64,000 nt of DNA from Acetivibrio thermocellus ATCC 27405 (lineage in GTDB: Bacteria; Bacillota; Clostridia; Acetivibrionales; Acetivibrionaceae). The notes under the pieces are model-generated. The model ran no database searches and had not been told where the DNA came from. It worked only from the letters and a program-made list of their open reading frames with translations. Made by a program: the position numbers and the translations under genes. This document shows positions 31,421 to 41,359 of this stretch, in pieces. Every line of letters begins with the position of its first letter. The stretch's first letter is position 1. Where the stretch lies: contig NC_009012.1 of the NCBI RefSeq assembly GCF_000015865.1, positions 3,775,081 to 3,839,080 on the forward strand, written 5' to 3'.

Positions 31421-33406
31421 ATGGGCAATAATGAAAATGTTGTGTATAAATCAAAAGCACCATATAACTTTATTGGATTGGAAGACTTCATTTTGGATAA
31501 ATGTAGTGATGAAGAAGAACTTTTAATGCATGAAAGGTATCATGAAGGTTTGAAGACAGGATGCATTCAGTATGAAATCGAGGTAATAACACCTCTTCAT
31601 ATTTCTGCAGGTAAAAAAGAATCTGGTAAAGAGAAAGAAGACAGTGAGGAAGAAAGTACCAGAGAAGAAGAACTCTTTAAAAATCCTCTTGGGCAATATG
31701 TTATTCCGGGGAATACAATTCGTGGCCTCACAAGGTACAACGCTTCCATATTTTCTTTTGCGTCAGTGATAAATGAGCCAAAAGGAAAGAAAGATATTGA
31801 AAACAAAAGATTTTTTTACAGAACTTTTGCATCCAAAGATGCAAATATAAGAAAGTGGTATTCTGATACTTTGGGAATGAGGCTGCGTCAAAGAGGAAGT
31901 TTTAAATACACTGTTCTTGAAAAGGTTCATGCCGGTTACATACGTAAAAGGGGAGAGGAATATGTTATTACTCCTGCAGTTAAGATAGGAAACAAAAATG
32001 TGGACGATGAAAGCAGAATGAAATCGTATATGCCAATACATGAGTGGGAACTAAGAAATTTAAACGTTCAAGGGGTATATTATTTATACAATGACAATCT
32101 CAAAAAAGAAGATTACAAAAGTGATTCGACTTTAAGAGAAAACCGTAACAGTCAGTACAGACCATACTTTATAGAAGTAAGATATAATGTTGCGGAGGGA
32201 AAACCTAAAATTGATATTAACGGAAAGTTCAAAGGTATGCTTGCCAATTCAAATTATATAAATAGCAAGAGGCACCACTATTTAATATTTGAGGAAGATA
32301 AAAACAGTGCTGAAATAGTTGTATCAAAAAAATTGGCAGAACTTTACACAGATGATTTGAAGTACACGCAAGAGCGCAATGCTGCAAGCAAAGAGATTTA
32401 TAAAGAATATTATGAACTTCCCAAAGAAGGAGAAGTAAAACCGGTTTTCTTTGTAAAAGAAGGTGACAGGCTTATTTTTGGTTTTACTCCGTATCTGAGA
32501 ATTCCGGCCGAAGGAGATATATACGGCGGAATACCGGAGGTTCACAAAAACTATACCGGAACGGATTTTGTTGATGCCATGTTTGGATGGAGAGATTTTA
32601 GAACGAAGCTTTCGTTTTTGGATGCTGTTTGTGAAAGCCCAAATCCTGAAATAACAAAAGAGTATGAAATGATGTTGGCGGAGCCAAAACCGTCATGGTA
32701 TAAAGGTTATCTGAAACAAAGAAAAGACACTTTGGAATCGTATAGCACAGAAGGGTACGAAATAAGAGGACGGAAGTTTTACTGGATGAAAGAAAGCCTT
32801 GATATTAAGGGAATGGAAGAACAAGAAAAGAAAGAAAGACTTGTTACAAGGATGAAGTGCTATGCTGAAAATACTAAATTTATAGGAAAAGTTAAATTTG
32901 AAAATTTGACAGATGAGGAATTGGGACTTTTAATATACTCATTAAAACAAGGAGACACGGAAGGGTACTTTAACCTGGGTAAAGGAAAACCTTATGGATT
33001 CGGTAAATGCAGGATACGGATTTTGGGACTTTTTGTGGAAAATATAAAAGAAAAGTACACTTCTTTTAATGCTAATTATCTCAAGGAGGAAAAGTCAGAC
33101 AAATATGTGGAAGCTTTTAGGAAATACATAATTGAACATTACAGAAAAAAGGTGAGCAATGTAAATGAAATTATAAGTTACAGGGAGTTTGAACTTAGTA
33201 AAAAGATTTTGAAAAATTCAGAAACCAGATATATGAAGGTGGGAGAGTTTGCTCAAAGAGCTGAGCTGCCTATGTTGGAAGATGCTGTCCGAGAGACCGG
33301 TAATGTAATATCTACAAAAATGAAAGGGGCAGAGAAGAAAAATAGTAATCACAAGGTAAAAAGTGACAAGCGGAAGAACCATAATGAATCAAATAAAACA
33401 ACATAA
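31421..33406 (+). CDS. Large Cas7-like RAMP (SSO1426/TIGR03986-like)
   Basis: 661 residues. RAMP signatures are an early strand QYEIEVITPLHISAG, YVIPGNTIRGLTRYNASIFSFAS near residue 90, FMFGF-like LIFGFTPYLRIPAEGDIYGG near 355, and the late Gly-rich loop FNLGKGKPYGFGKCRIRI near 525. The length and domain order fit the long SSO1426/TIGR03986-like RAMP typical of III-D loci. The C-terminal 40 residues are very basic and Asn-rich, probably disordered and RNA-binding. GGGAGG precedes the ATG. Confidence 0.75.
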   Translation: MGNNENVVYKSKAPYNFIGLEDFILDKCSDEEELLMHERYHEGLKTGCIQYEIEVITPLHISAGKKESGKEKEDSEEESTREEELFKNPLGQYVIPGNTIRGLTRYNASIFSFASVINEPKGKKDIENKRFFYRTFASKDANIRKWYSDTLGMRLRQRGSFKYTVLEKVHAGYIRKRGEEYVITPAVKIGNKNVDDESRMKSYMPIHEWELRNLNVQGVYYLYNDNLKKEDYKSDSTLRENRNSQYRPYFIEVRYNVAEGKPKIDINGKFKGMLANSNYINSKRHHYLIFEEDKNSAEIVVSKKLAELYTDDLKYTQERNAASKEIYKEYYELPKEGEVKPVFFVKEGDRLIFGFTPYLRIPAEGDIYGGIPEVHKNYTGTDFVDAMFGWRDFRTKLSFLDAVCESPNPEITKEYEMMLAEPKPSWYKGYLKQRKDTLESYSTEGYEIRGRKFYWMKESLDIKGMEEQEKKERLVTRMKCYAENTKFIGKVKFENLTDEELGLLIYSLKQGDTEGYFNLGKGKPYGFGKCRIRILGLFVENIKEKYTSFNANYLKEEKSDKYVEAFRKYIIEHYRKKVSNVNEIISYREFELSKKILKNSETRYMKVGEFAQRAELPMLEDAVRETGNVISTKMKGAEKKNSNHKVKSDKRKNHNESNKTT

Positions 33407-33500
33407 TAAAAAAGGTTATTACAATAATATAAAATCATTAAATTTAAATACTGAAGCTTTTAATATACTCAAAGATGATAAATTTGACAATGATGAATAA
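33384..33500 (+). CDS. Possible 38-residue small ORF
   Basis: ATG 33384 lies inside the end of the large RAMP gene in another frame and gives 38 residues (start MNQIKQHNKKGYYNN, end KDDKFDNDE) before TAA at 33498. Only a weak GGAAG precedes it. The composition is protein-like, and its position would allow coupling to the upstream gene. No family is recognised. Confidence 0.25.
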   Translation: MNQIKQHNKKGYYNNIKSLNLNTEAFNILKDDKFDNDE

Positions 33501-33549
33501 GTGGGTTTTGGAAAGAGGAAAAAGTTTAGATGTCAAGGGGGATAGAATT

Positions 33550-34800
33550 ATGGCTAAAAAACTTTTTGCGTTTTTGGGAATTGGAGATTATAAAAGCGTA
33601 GAGTATTATTTTCAAAATAAAAAAGAAGGATATAAAACAGAGTATATACAAGAGGCTATTACTAAATTGCTAAATGAACAAGATTTAAATGTTACAGTAT
33701 TTGTGACTGCAGAAGCACGGAAAAAGCACTGGGAACCGGAAAATAATAAAGGGCTTGAAAGCAGATTGAAAAAATTGAACATTAATTGCAAAGCAGTTAA
33801 TATACCTGATGGAAAAGCAAACGACGATGTATGGAAAATATTCACAAGTGTATATAGTGAAATTGAATTTAATGATGAAATATATGTTGATGTGACTCAC
33901 TCTCTTAGAAATATACCAATAATTTTTATGTCTGTTTTGAATTATGCAAAGGTTACAAAAAATTGCACTATCAAAGGAATATTTTATGGAGCGTATGAAG
34001 CTAAAGAAAATGAGAGAGCACCTATATATGATTTGACGTTGTTTGATCAGATTGGCGAATGGAGTTCGGGAGTTGAACAATTGCTTACAACAGGTGAATG
34101 TGAGATGTTTTGTTCTACTGTGGAAAAAACTTTGGATCCTTTATTAAGGGAAGCAAAAGGAAAAGATGAATTAATTAAACTTGTAAAAAAGTGTTCAAAA
34201 CTTATCAAAGAATTTTATACAGATTTGAAACTTGTAAGAGGAAAATCAGTTTTAGAAGATGGTAGAAAGTTGTATCAAGTTTTGTGTGAAATTAAGGCGT
34301 TAAATACGGAAAAACATATTACTATGCAACCATTTTTTCATATACTTGAACGGGTTGAGAATCAGGTCGCTTTCTTTCAAAATGAAAATTTAATAGAAAA
34401 TATATTGGAGTGTGTTAAATTATGTAAAAAGTTTGGACAGTATCAACAGGCCTATACATTTTTAAGAGAGAATATAATAAATTATGTTTGTATAAATACA
34501 GGGCTTGATTGGAAAAAGGAAGATCCGGATAGATTAAAAGCAGAAGAATTAATTGGTAAATTGTATATGAGAAAGATAAAGAAAGTTCAAATAGAAGTTA
34601 GTGAAGACATAAAGTCTATACTCGAAAATGGAGAGGATTTTATTTGTGATGATGCAATTGAGTTATTTGGAGAGTTAATTGAATTTAGGAATGATCTTGA
34701 TCATGCACAATTTAGAATGATTAACCCTTCGAAAGATAAAATTACATGCAAACTTGATTCGTTTATTGAGAGGTTTGAAAAATATTATATTTCTAAATAA
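33550..34800 (+). CDS. CARF-HEPN accessory ribonuclease (Csx2/TM1812 type)
   Basis: 416 residues from ATG 33550; AAGGGGG precedes it, so the in-frame start at 33475 is not preferred. N-terminal CARF domain (about 1-170): KLFAFLGIGDY, VFVTAEARKKHW, and the ligand motif YVDVTHSLRNIP near 110. C-terminal HEPN domain has RNDLDH near residue 380, an R-x4-H RNase site. CARF proteins bind the cyclic oligoadenylate made by Cas10 and switch on the RNase. The gene is intact, but the split cas10 upstream means its activator is probably absent. Confidence 0.85.
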   Translation: MAKKLFAFLGIGDYKSVEYYFQNKKEGYKTEYIQEAITKLLNEQDLNVTVFVTAEARKKHWEPENNKGLESRLKKLNINCKAVNIPDGKANDDVWKIFTSVYSEIEFNDEIYVDVTHSLRNIPIIFMSVLNYAKVTKNCTIKGIFYGAYEAKENERAPIYDLTLFDQIGEWSSGVEQLLTTGECEMFCSTVEKTLDPLLREAKGKDELIKLVKKCSKLIKEFYTDLKLVRGKSVLEDGRKLYQVLCEIKALNTEKHITMQPFFHILERVENQVAFFQNENLIENILECVKLCKKFGQYQQAYTFLRENIINYVCINTGLDWKKEDPDRLKAEELIGKLYMRKIKKVQIEVSEDIKSILENGEDFICDDAIELFGELIEFRNDLDHAQFRMINPSKDKITCKLDSFIERFEKYYISK

Positions 34801-34970
34801 TTTGGGTTAAGTTCTCAGTTGTTTTAATTAGGAAAGGAAGATTTTATGAGTGACATTTATGCGAGAATGAAAGAAAAAAGAGATATTTGGTATGCAATGG
34901 ACAGAAGTAACAATGAAGAAAGAATGATGGCGGAAGAATACTATAAAAAGGAGTTAATGCCGCTTATTAT

Positions 34971-36483
34971 GAGATTGTAAAATATTTTATGTAAACTAAT
35001 TGACTCCTTCTATGATAGAATAATAAAGTATAGGAGGAGTTTTTTATGGCAAGAAAAAGGATAATAACACCAGAAAAGAAAGAGCTTATCAGAAATCTCA
35101 TTTCTGAGTACAACATTACTTCAGCAAAGGATTTGCAGGAAGCATTGAAGGATCTGCTCGGAGATACGATACAAAATATGTTGGAAGCAGAGCTGGATGA
35201 ACATCTCGGATATGAAAAGTACGAATCAACTGAAGAAGCGAAATCAAATTACCGTAACGGGTACACATCAAAAACATTAAAGTCAAGTGTAGGGCAAGTG
35301 GAAATAGATATCCCGCGGGACCGGAATGCAGAATTCGAGCCGAAAATTGTTCCCAGGTATAAAAGGGACATTTCAGAAATTGAAAATAAAATAATAGCAA
35401 TGTATGCGCGGGGGATGTCTACCAGAGAAATCAACGAGCAGATACAGGAAATCTACGGATTTGAAGTATCTGCCGAGATGGTAAGTAAGATCACTGATAA
35501 AATACTACCTGAGATAGAAGAGTGGCAGAAAAGGCCTCTGGGAGAGGTTTATCCGATAGTATTTATTGACGCAATTCATTTTTCAGTAAAAAATGACGGC
35601 ATTGTTGGGAAGAAGGCCGTATATATTGTGCTGGCGATTGATATAGAAGGGCAGAAAGATGTTATCGGTATTTATGTAGGAGAAAATGAGAGCTCAAAAT
35701 TCTGGCTGAGTGTCTTAAAAGACCTTAAAAACAGGGGTGTTAAAGACATTCTGATTCTCTGTGCTGATGCACTTTCAGGGATAAAGGATGCAATCAATGC
35801 GGCTTTTCCGAATACTGAATATCAGAGGTGTATAGTACACCAGATAAGAAACACGCTAAAGTATGTGTCAGATAAAGACCGAAAGGAATTTGCCAGGGAC
35901 TTGAAACGGATATATACGGCTCCGAATGAGAAGGCAGGGTACGACCAGATGCTTGAGGTTTCAGAGAAATGGGAGAAGAAATACCCGGCAGCTATGAAGA
36001 GCTGGAAGAGCAATTGGGATGTTATTTGTCCATTTTTTAAGTATTCGGAGGAACTACGTAAAATCATGTATACGACCAATACTATTGAGAGCCTGAATAG
36101 CAGTTATAGAAGGATAAACAAATCAAGGACAGTATTTCCTGGCGACCAGTCACTTTTAAAGAGCATATATTTAGCTACAGTGAAGATTACTTCAAAATGG
36201 ACGATGCGTTACAAAAACTGGGGTTTGATACTGGGACAGCTACAGATTATGTTCGAAGGGCGTATATAGTATAATCAAGGGGTTCAGGGAAACTCTGGTT
36301 TCCTGAACCCCCCTGTAATATTTTATACGCATCATCTTTGTCAAATTTTTCTTTTGTAAGAATTTCTTATCAGAAATTCTTTTGAATCTATAAAATTTGA
36401 CAAAGCAGACTTTCGAGTCTTAAAATATATTTAAATACTAACATAGAAGGAAAATTAGTTTACACAAAAATATTTACACTGCC
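34971..36483 (+). mobile_element. IS256-family element, copy B
   Basis: 1513 bp, same length, ends and orientation as copy A at 23520-25032. The 8-base duplication CTTATTAT is perfect, which supports a recent direct insertion. With copy A it brackets about 9.9 kb that contain the bulk of the type III-D-like operon. Confidence 0.95.
35046..36269 (+). CDS. IS256 (Mutator) family transposase, copy B
   Basis: 407 residues, intact, with the same DDE residues as copy A and two amino-acid differences (E in LPEIEEW, K in LKDLKN). ATG follows AGGAGGAG. A long hairpin (about 36279-36311) closes the transcription unit inside the element, so it may also be polar on the interrupted CARF gene. Confidence 0.95.
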   Translation: MARKRIITPEKKELIRNLISEYNITSAKDLQEALKDLLGDTIQNMLEAELDEHLGYEKYESTEEAKSNYRNGYTSKTLKSSVGQVEIDIPRDRNAEFEPKIVPRYKRDISEIENKIIAMYARGMSTREINEQIQEIYGFEVSAEMVSKITDKILPEIEEWQKRPLGEVYPIVFIDAIHFSVKNDGIVGKKAVYIVLAIDIEGQKDVIGIYVGENESSKFWLSVLKDLKNRGVKDILILCADALSGIKDAINAAFPNTEYQRCIVHQIRNTLKYVSDKDRKEFARDLKRIYTAPNEKAGYDQMLEVSEKWEKKYPAAMKSWKSNWDVICPFFKYSEELRKIMYTTNTIESLNSSYRRINKSRTVFPGDQSLLKSIYLATVKITSKWTMRYKNWGLILGQLQIMFEGRI

Positions 36484-37922
36484 CTTATTATTGAATATTT
36501 CATCCAGGAAAACACAAAGAAAATTAGCGGAAACTGTGACGCAATGGTTCTCACACTTGGTACGTCTTATGAACCGTTGGTATTATCCATTTCTGTATTA
36601 AAACCTGAGAAAGTATTGATTTTATATACTGATAAGTCTCATCATCTTCTCGATGATGTAATAGAATTTACAAAACTAAAACCAAGTCAATATGTAGCAA
36701 CTGATGTGGATGCGGAAAATCCGTTGCAATTATACAGAAAGATAAAAGATGTGTATGAAAAATGGGGAAGACCCAGGAATATATATGTTGATTTTACAGG
36801 TGGAACAAAGTCAATGGCTGCAGGTTGTGCAATGGCAGGTTCGGCTATAGGGGCGAAACTGATTTATATTGCCGGCAATTTTCTTACAGATCTTAGGAAG
36901 CCTGAACCGGGAAGCGAAAAACTCTGTTATATTGATGATCCTTATACTGTTTTTGGAGACTTGGAAAGAGAACAGGCCATTTCGTTATTTAACAAAATGG
37001 ACTATGTATCTGCGTACAGGATATTTGAAGAATTGGAACAAAGAGTCCCGGGTACGAAAGAATATAGTGCTTTAAAGTATATATCAAAAGCTTATAATGC
37101 TTGGGATAGCCTTGATATAAGCGGAGCAGCGGATAATTTGTCAAAATGCTATGAGATAGTTGTAACAGAAGGAAAGATAGATAAAAGTTTTGTTTTGAAT
37201 TCCCATATTGAGAAACTGGAAAAACAATTGGGAGTTATTAGGGTATTGGAAAAAATTCATTGCAGTGAAGAAGCGGCTAAAAATAAAAGTGTAATTTTTG
37301 ACAATATAGGCTATTTGATTGCCAATTTATATCAGAATGCAATGAGAAGAGAAAAGCAAGAAAAATATGAGATGGCATCACTTCTTTTATATCGTATACT
37401 TGAAATTGTTGAGCAAAAAAGGTTATGGAATTACGGTGTGGATACCTCGGATGCAGATTTTACCAAATTATGTGAAGATGAAAAAGTTTTGCTTGAGAAG
37501 GCCAATAAAATCATAAGAAGTGTAAAAGGGTTTAATGAATGGAAGCAACTAGACAAGAAAATAAGCCTTTTAGCCGGATATATACTCCTTGCGGCAGTTG
37601 GGGATGATATAATAAAAACTAAAAAACCCGGTAAAGAGATTGACAGTATAAATAGATTGAGAAACAAAGTTGAGGCAAGAAATAATAGTATTTTTGCTCA
37701 TGGTTATGAATTTATTAGTAAAGAAAAGTATAATGAATTTAAAAAAGTGGTTGAAGATTATATGAACTTGTTGTGTTCTATAGAAGGAATAGATAAAGAA
37801 GAACTGTTTGATTCATGCGAGTTTATAAAGCTATAGCCGAGAGTTAATATGATTAAAGAATAAGGTGTTGAAATTAAAACCAGATTATGTTATGTTTTAA
37901 TTAAAGTGATAAGTAACATTTT

Positions 37923-38128
37923 ACAAAATGTGGATACAAAATTATTGAGAATTTTGAGTTCATGTTCGTTAAAGCCTTGGAAATAGTGGTATGGAAGCTT
38001 ATGTTGATAGCAAAAAATTGAATGAAAAATGGTGGATTTTAGGAGAATTTTGATAAAATATGACCAAAAGAGTTCAGTCAAAAAAATCTTGTAAGCATTG
38101 ACATTTAAGCAATATCACCTCGAGGACT
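37923..38128 (+). promoter_or_regulatory. Leader of CRISPR array 2
   Basis: Homologous to the array 1 leader over about 206 bases and ending in the same CGAGGACT before the first repeat. The strongest conserved stretch is TCAAAAAAATCTTGTA about 30 to 50 bases before the repeat. It lies after the CARF-HEPN gene with no other gene between. The preceding 80 bases contain nothing I can name. Confidence 0.8.
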
Positions 38129-41100
38129 GTTGAAGAGGTACTTCCAGTAAAACAAGGATTGAAACCTTTTTTTATCTCGTTATCTTCACCGTCTGTGTAT
38201 CGTTGAAGAGGTACTTCCAGTAAAACAAGGATTGAAACATTTCTCATATTCAATTTTTACCTTTTCCATTTTTTAGTTGAAGAGGTACTTCCAGTAAAAC
38301 AAGGATTGAAACATCTTGGGGTGCAAGAGGTCGCTGGTTCAAATCCAGTCACGTTGAAGAGGTACTTCCAGTAAAACAAGGATTGAAACATGGGCATGCT
38401 CATATGGTGTATCCCTCAACGCTATAGTTGAAGAGGTACTTCCAGTAAAACAAGGATTGAAACCTATCTGTTGCGATTCTCCGCCACTGGGATTATCACC
38501 GTTGAAGAGGTACTTCCAGTAAAACAAGGATTGAAACATTCACAAAATCAGCACTCAAGATGGGAAGTGACTTGGTTGAAGAGGTACTTCCAGTAAAACA
38601 AGGATTGAAACATCATACTACCCATAAAACCTTCTAATTGCTTTAGCGTTGAAGAGGTACTTCCAGTAAAACAAGGATTGAAACTTTTCCTTACAATTGT
38701 TAAACATCCAAATATCGTCATGTTGAAGAGGTACTTCCAGTAAAACAAGGATTGAAACCGCACATTTCTATCCCTATACTGTTGCGGTTGGTAAGTTGAA
38801 GAGGTACTTCCAGTAAAACAAGGATTGAAACTATGTATCATAATGCACGTGGCACTAACTGTAAGACTTGTTGAAGAGGTACTTCCAGTAAAACAAGGAT
38901 TGAAACACGACAACATGAGAAGAAAAGGGGATGAAGCACAGAGTTGAAGAGGTACTTCCAGTAAAACAAGGATTGAAACTCTTCTCTTAAAGCACTACCA
39001 GTATCTTCTACTATTGTTGAAGAGGTACTTCCAGTAAAACAAGGATTGAAACTTGTATGTATTTTATTAATATAGTGTGCTTGTAATTGTTGAAGAGGTA
39101 CTTCCAGTAAAACAAGGATTGAAACGGATTTGTCAAGTCTGCTAAAATAGCGGGCGGCAAAAGTTGAAGAGGTACTTCCAGTAAAACAAGGATTGAAACC
39201 CTTCTCCCCATTTACCACCGGGCAAATTAACTGTAGTTGAAGAGGTACTTCCAGTAAAACAAGGATTGAAACGTTAATCCCAAATTATGCTCAAAAGAAA
39301 AAAACCAAGTTGAAGAGGTACTTCCAGTAAAACAAGGATTGAAACAATATTGGAATCCAAAATAACCTTCAATTTTCCACCAGTTGAAGAGGTACTTCCA
39401 GTAAAACAAGGATTGAAACGTGACGTTTTGGCGTCTATTGAAAATCTAGGATATGTTGAAGAGGTACTTCCAGTAAAACAAGGATTGAAACTTTCACATG
39501 CATAATATGTGAAATAGCGACCGAACAGTTGAAGAGGTACTTCCAGTAAAACAAGGATTGAAACAACCTCCTTTTTATATTTCTGGATCATCATCATAAG
39601 TTGAAGAGGTACTTCCAGTAAAACAAGGATTGAAACCAGTATTGCATTGTTATTCCTCGCTTTCTTTTTGTTGTTGAAGAGGTACTTCCAGTAAAACAAG
39701 GATTGAAACATACACTTCAAGAGAATAATGTCCAGTTCGTGTCGGGTTGAAGAGGTACTTCCAGTAAAACAAGGATTGAAACATGGTGATGAAGTGAGGT
39801 ATGAAGCTGGAAGCGGAGAGTTGAAGAGGTACTTCCAGTAAAACAAGGATTGAAACTTTTATAGTAGATTAAGTTTTCTGCGTTAAAATAATGTTGAAGA
39901 GGTACTTCCAGTAAAACAAGGATTGAAACATTGTCTTGAACTCAGGGTCTATATACCGCACCAAGCAGTTGAAGAGGTACTTCCAGTAAAACAAGGATTG
40001 AAACCTTCGGATAATCCGTCTTCTCGTTTAATTCTTAAGCCAGTTGAAGAGGTACTTCCAGTAAAACAAGGATTGAAACACATATACGAAGGTTTAAACA
40101 GGACAGCAGAGCAAAGGTTGAAGAGGTACTTCCAGTAAAACAAGGATTGAAACGACTACATTCTTTTAATTTTTAAAAAAGAAATATTAAAGTTGAAGAG
40201 GTACTTCCAGTAAAACAAGGATTGAAACAATCTTCTGCGAGCAGAAGGAGTTCGTTTCTGTTGCAACGTTGAAGAGGTACTTCCAGTAAAACAAGGATTG
40301 AAACCCCAAAGAAAGCGCATGATAGGGTCTTTAGGTGGCTTCGGTTGAAGAGGTACTTCCAGTAAAACAAGGATTGAAACATATTACAGTAACAACTAAA
40401 GCAGGACATAAAAGTGTTGAAGAGGTACTTCCAGTAAAACAAGGATTGAAACTACATGATATTACCTCCTATTTTTATTTTTCTTCCAGGTTGAAGAGGT
40501 ACTTCCAGTAAAACAAGGATTGAAACAGCATCCCTACTTAAAGAGACTGGGGGCATATAACCCCGTTGAAGAGGTACTTCCAGTAAAACAAGGATTGAAA
40601 CTTCAATCGTGGCCTCCAGGGAACGGGCGTAAAACAGTTCTTGTTGAAGAGGTACTTCCAGTAAAACAAGGATTGAAACATAGAAGGGGCTTAAGCCCTT
40701 TTTATTCTGACCTGAAGTTGAAGAGGTACTTCCAGTAAAACAAGGATTGAAACAGGAAGCAGAGGATTACGTACGTCAGAAAACAGACTTGTTGAAGAGG
40801 TACTTCCAGTAAAACAAGGATTGAAACTTTTGTCAAGCCATTGATACATCCTTTAATGTCTAGTTGAAGAGGTACTTCCAGTAAAACAAGGATTGAAACG
40901 TATAGCACAGGCCCAAGTAAAAGAAAGGAGTTCATCAGTTGAAGAGGTACTTCCAGTAAAACAAGGATTGAAACCTACAGCTATAGCTTGCTTGAATACA
41001 AACTCAACGAGTTGAAGAGGTACTTCCAGTAAAACAAGGATTGAAACGTCCCTCCTTATGCTTCAACATTGATTGCTACGCCTGTTGAAGAGGTACTTCC

Positions 41101-41268
41101 AGTAAAACAAGGATTGAAACAACCTTACTATGATGTTATAACATACAAAGGTTGTAAAGTTGAAGAGGTATTTCCAGTAAAACAAGGATTGAAACCTCAA
41201 ACTCAGTGATACTAAGTATTTTAAAAGAAAAGTTGAAGAGGTACTTCCAGTAAAACAAGGATAAAAAC
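38129..41268 (+). CRISPR. CRISPR array 2, 43 repeats / 42 spacers
   Basis: I count 43 repeats of 37 bp beginning GTTGAAGAGG and ending ATTGAAAC. They differ from array 1 only at position 8 (A instead of T). The repeat at 41159 has a T in TATTTCC and the last (41232-41268) ends ATAAAAAC, so decay is at the right, leader at the left. Spacers are about 35-40 bases. The spacer at 38313-38352 looks like the 3' half of a tRNA; the spacer at 40680-40716 carries a terminator-like hairpin. cas1 follows 91 bases later. Confidence 0.99.
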
Positions 41269-41359
41269 ATATGAGACTCTATTTCAAGCCTTACAGAATC
41301 AGAACTTCCACCAATCCATTTTCTGTGCCGTTAAAACAAACCTTGTAAGGAGGTGCCGA

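Larger units (their letters stand above)
34846..37836 (+). pseudogene. CARF-HEPN (TIGR02710-like) gene interrupted by IS256 copy B
   Basis: The N-terminal 42 codons (34846-34970; ribosome site AGGAAAGGAAG) are cut by an IS256 element; the rest continues at 36492. CTTATTAT flanks the element (34963-34970, 36484-36491). Removing the element and one repeat gives 489 residues reading MPLIIEYFIQENTKKIS across the join. Features are LTLGTSYEPLVLSISVL and VDFTGGTKSMAAGCAMAG (CARF, about 60-150), then a helical region and RNNSIFAH near residue 440 (HEPN R-x6-H site). It would be a second cyclic-oligoadenylate-triggered RNase. The 3' piece from ATG 36544 could still make a protein lacking the first part of the CARF domain. 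Confidence 0.85.
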
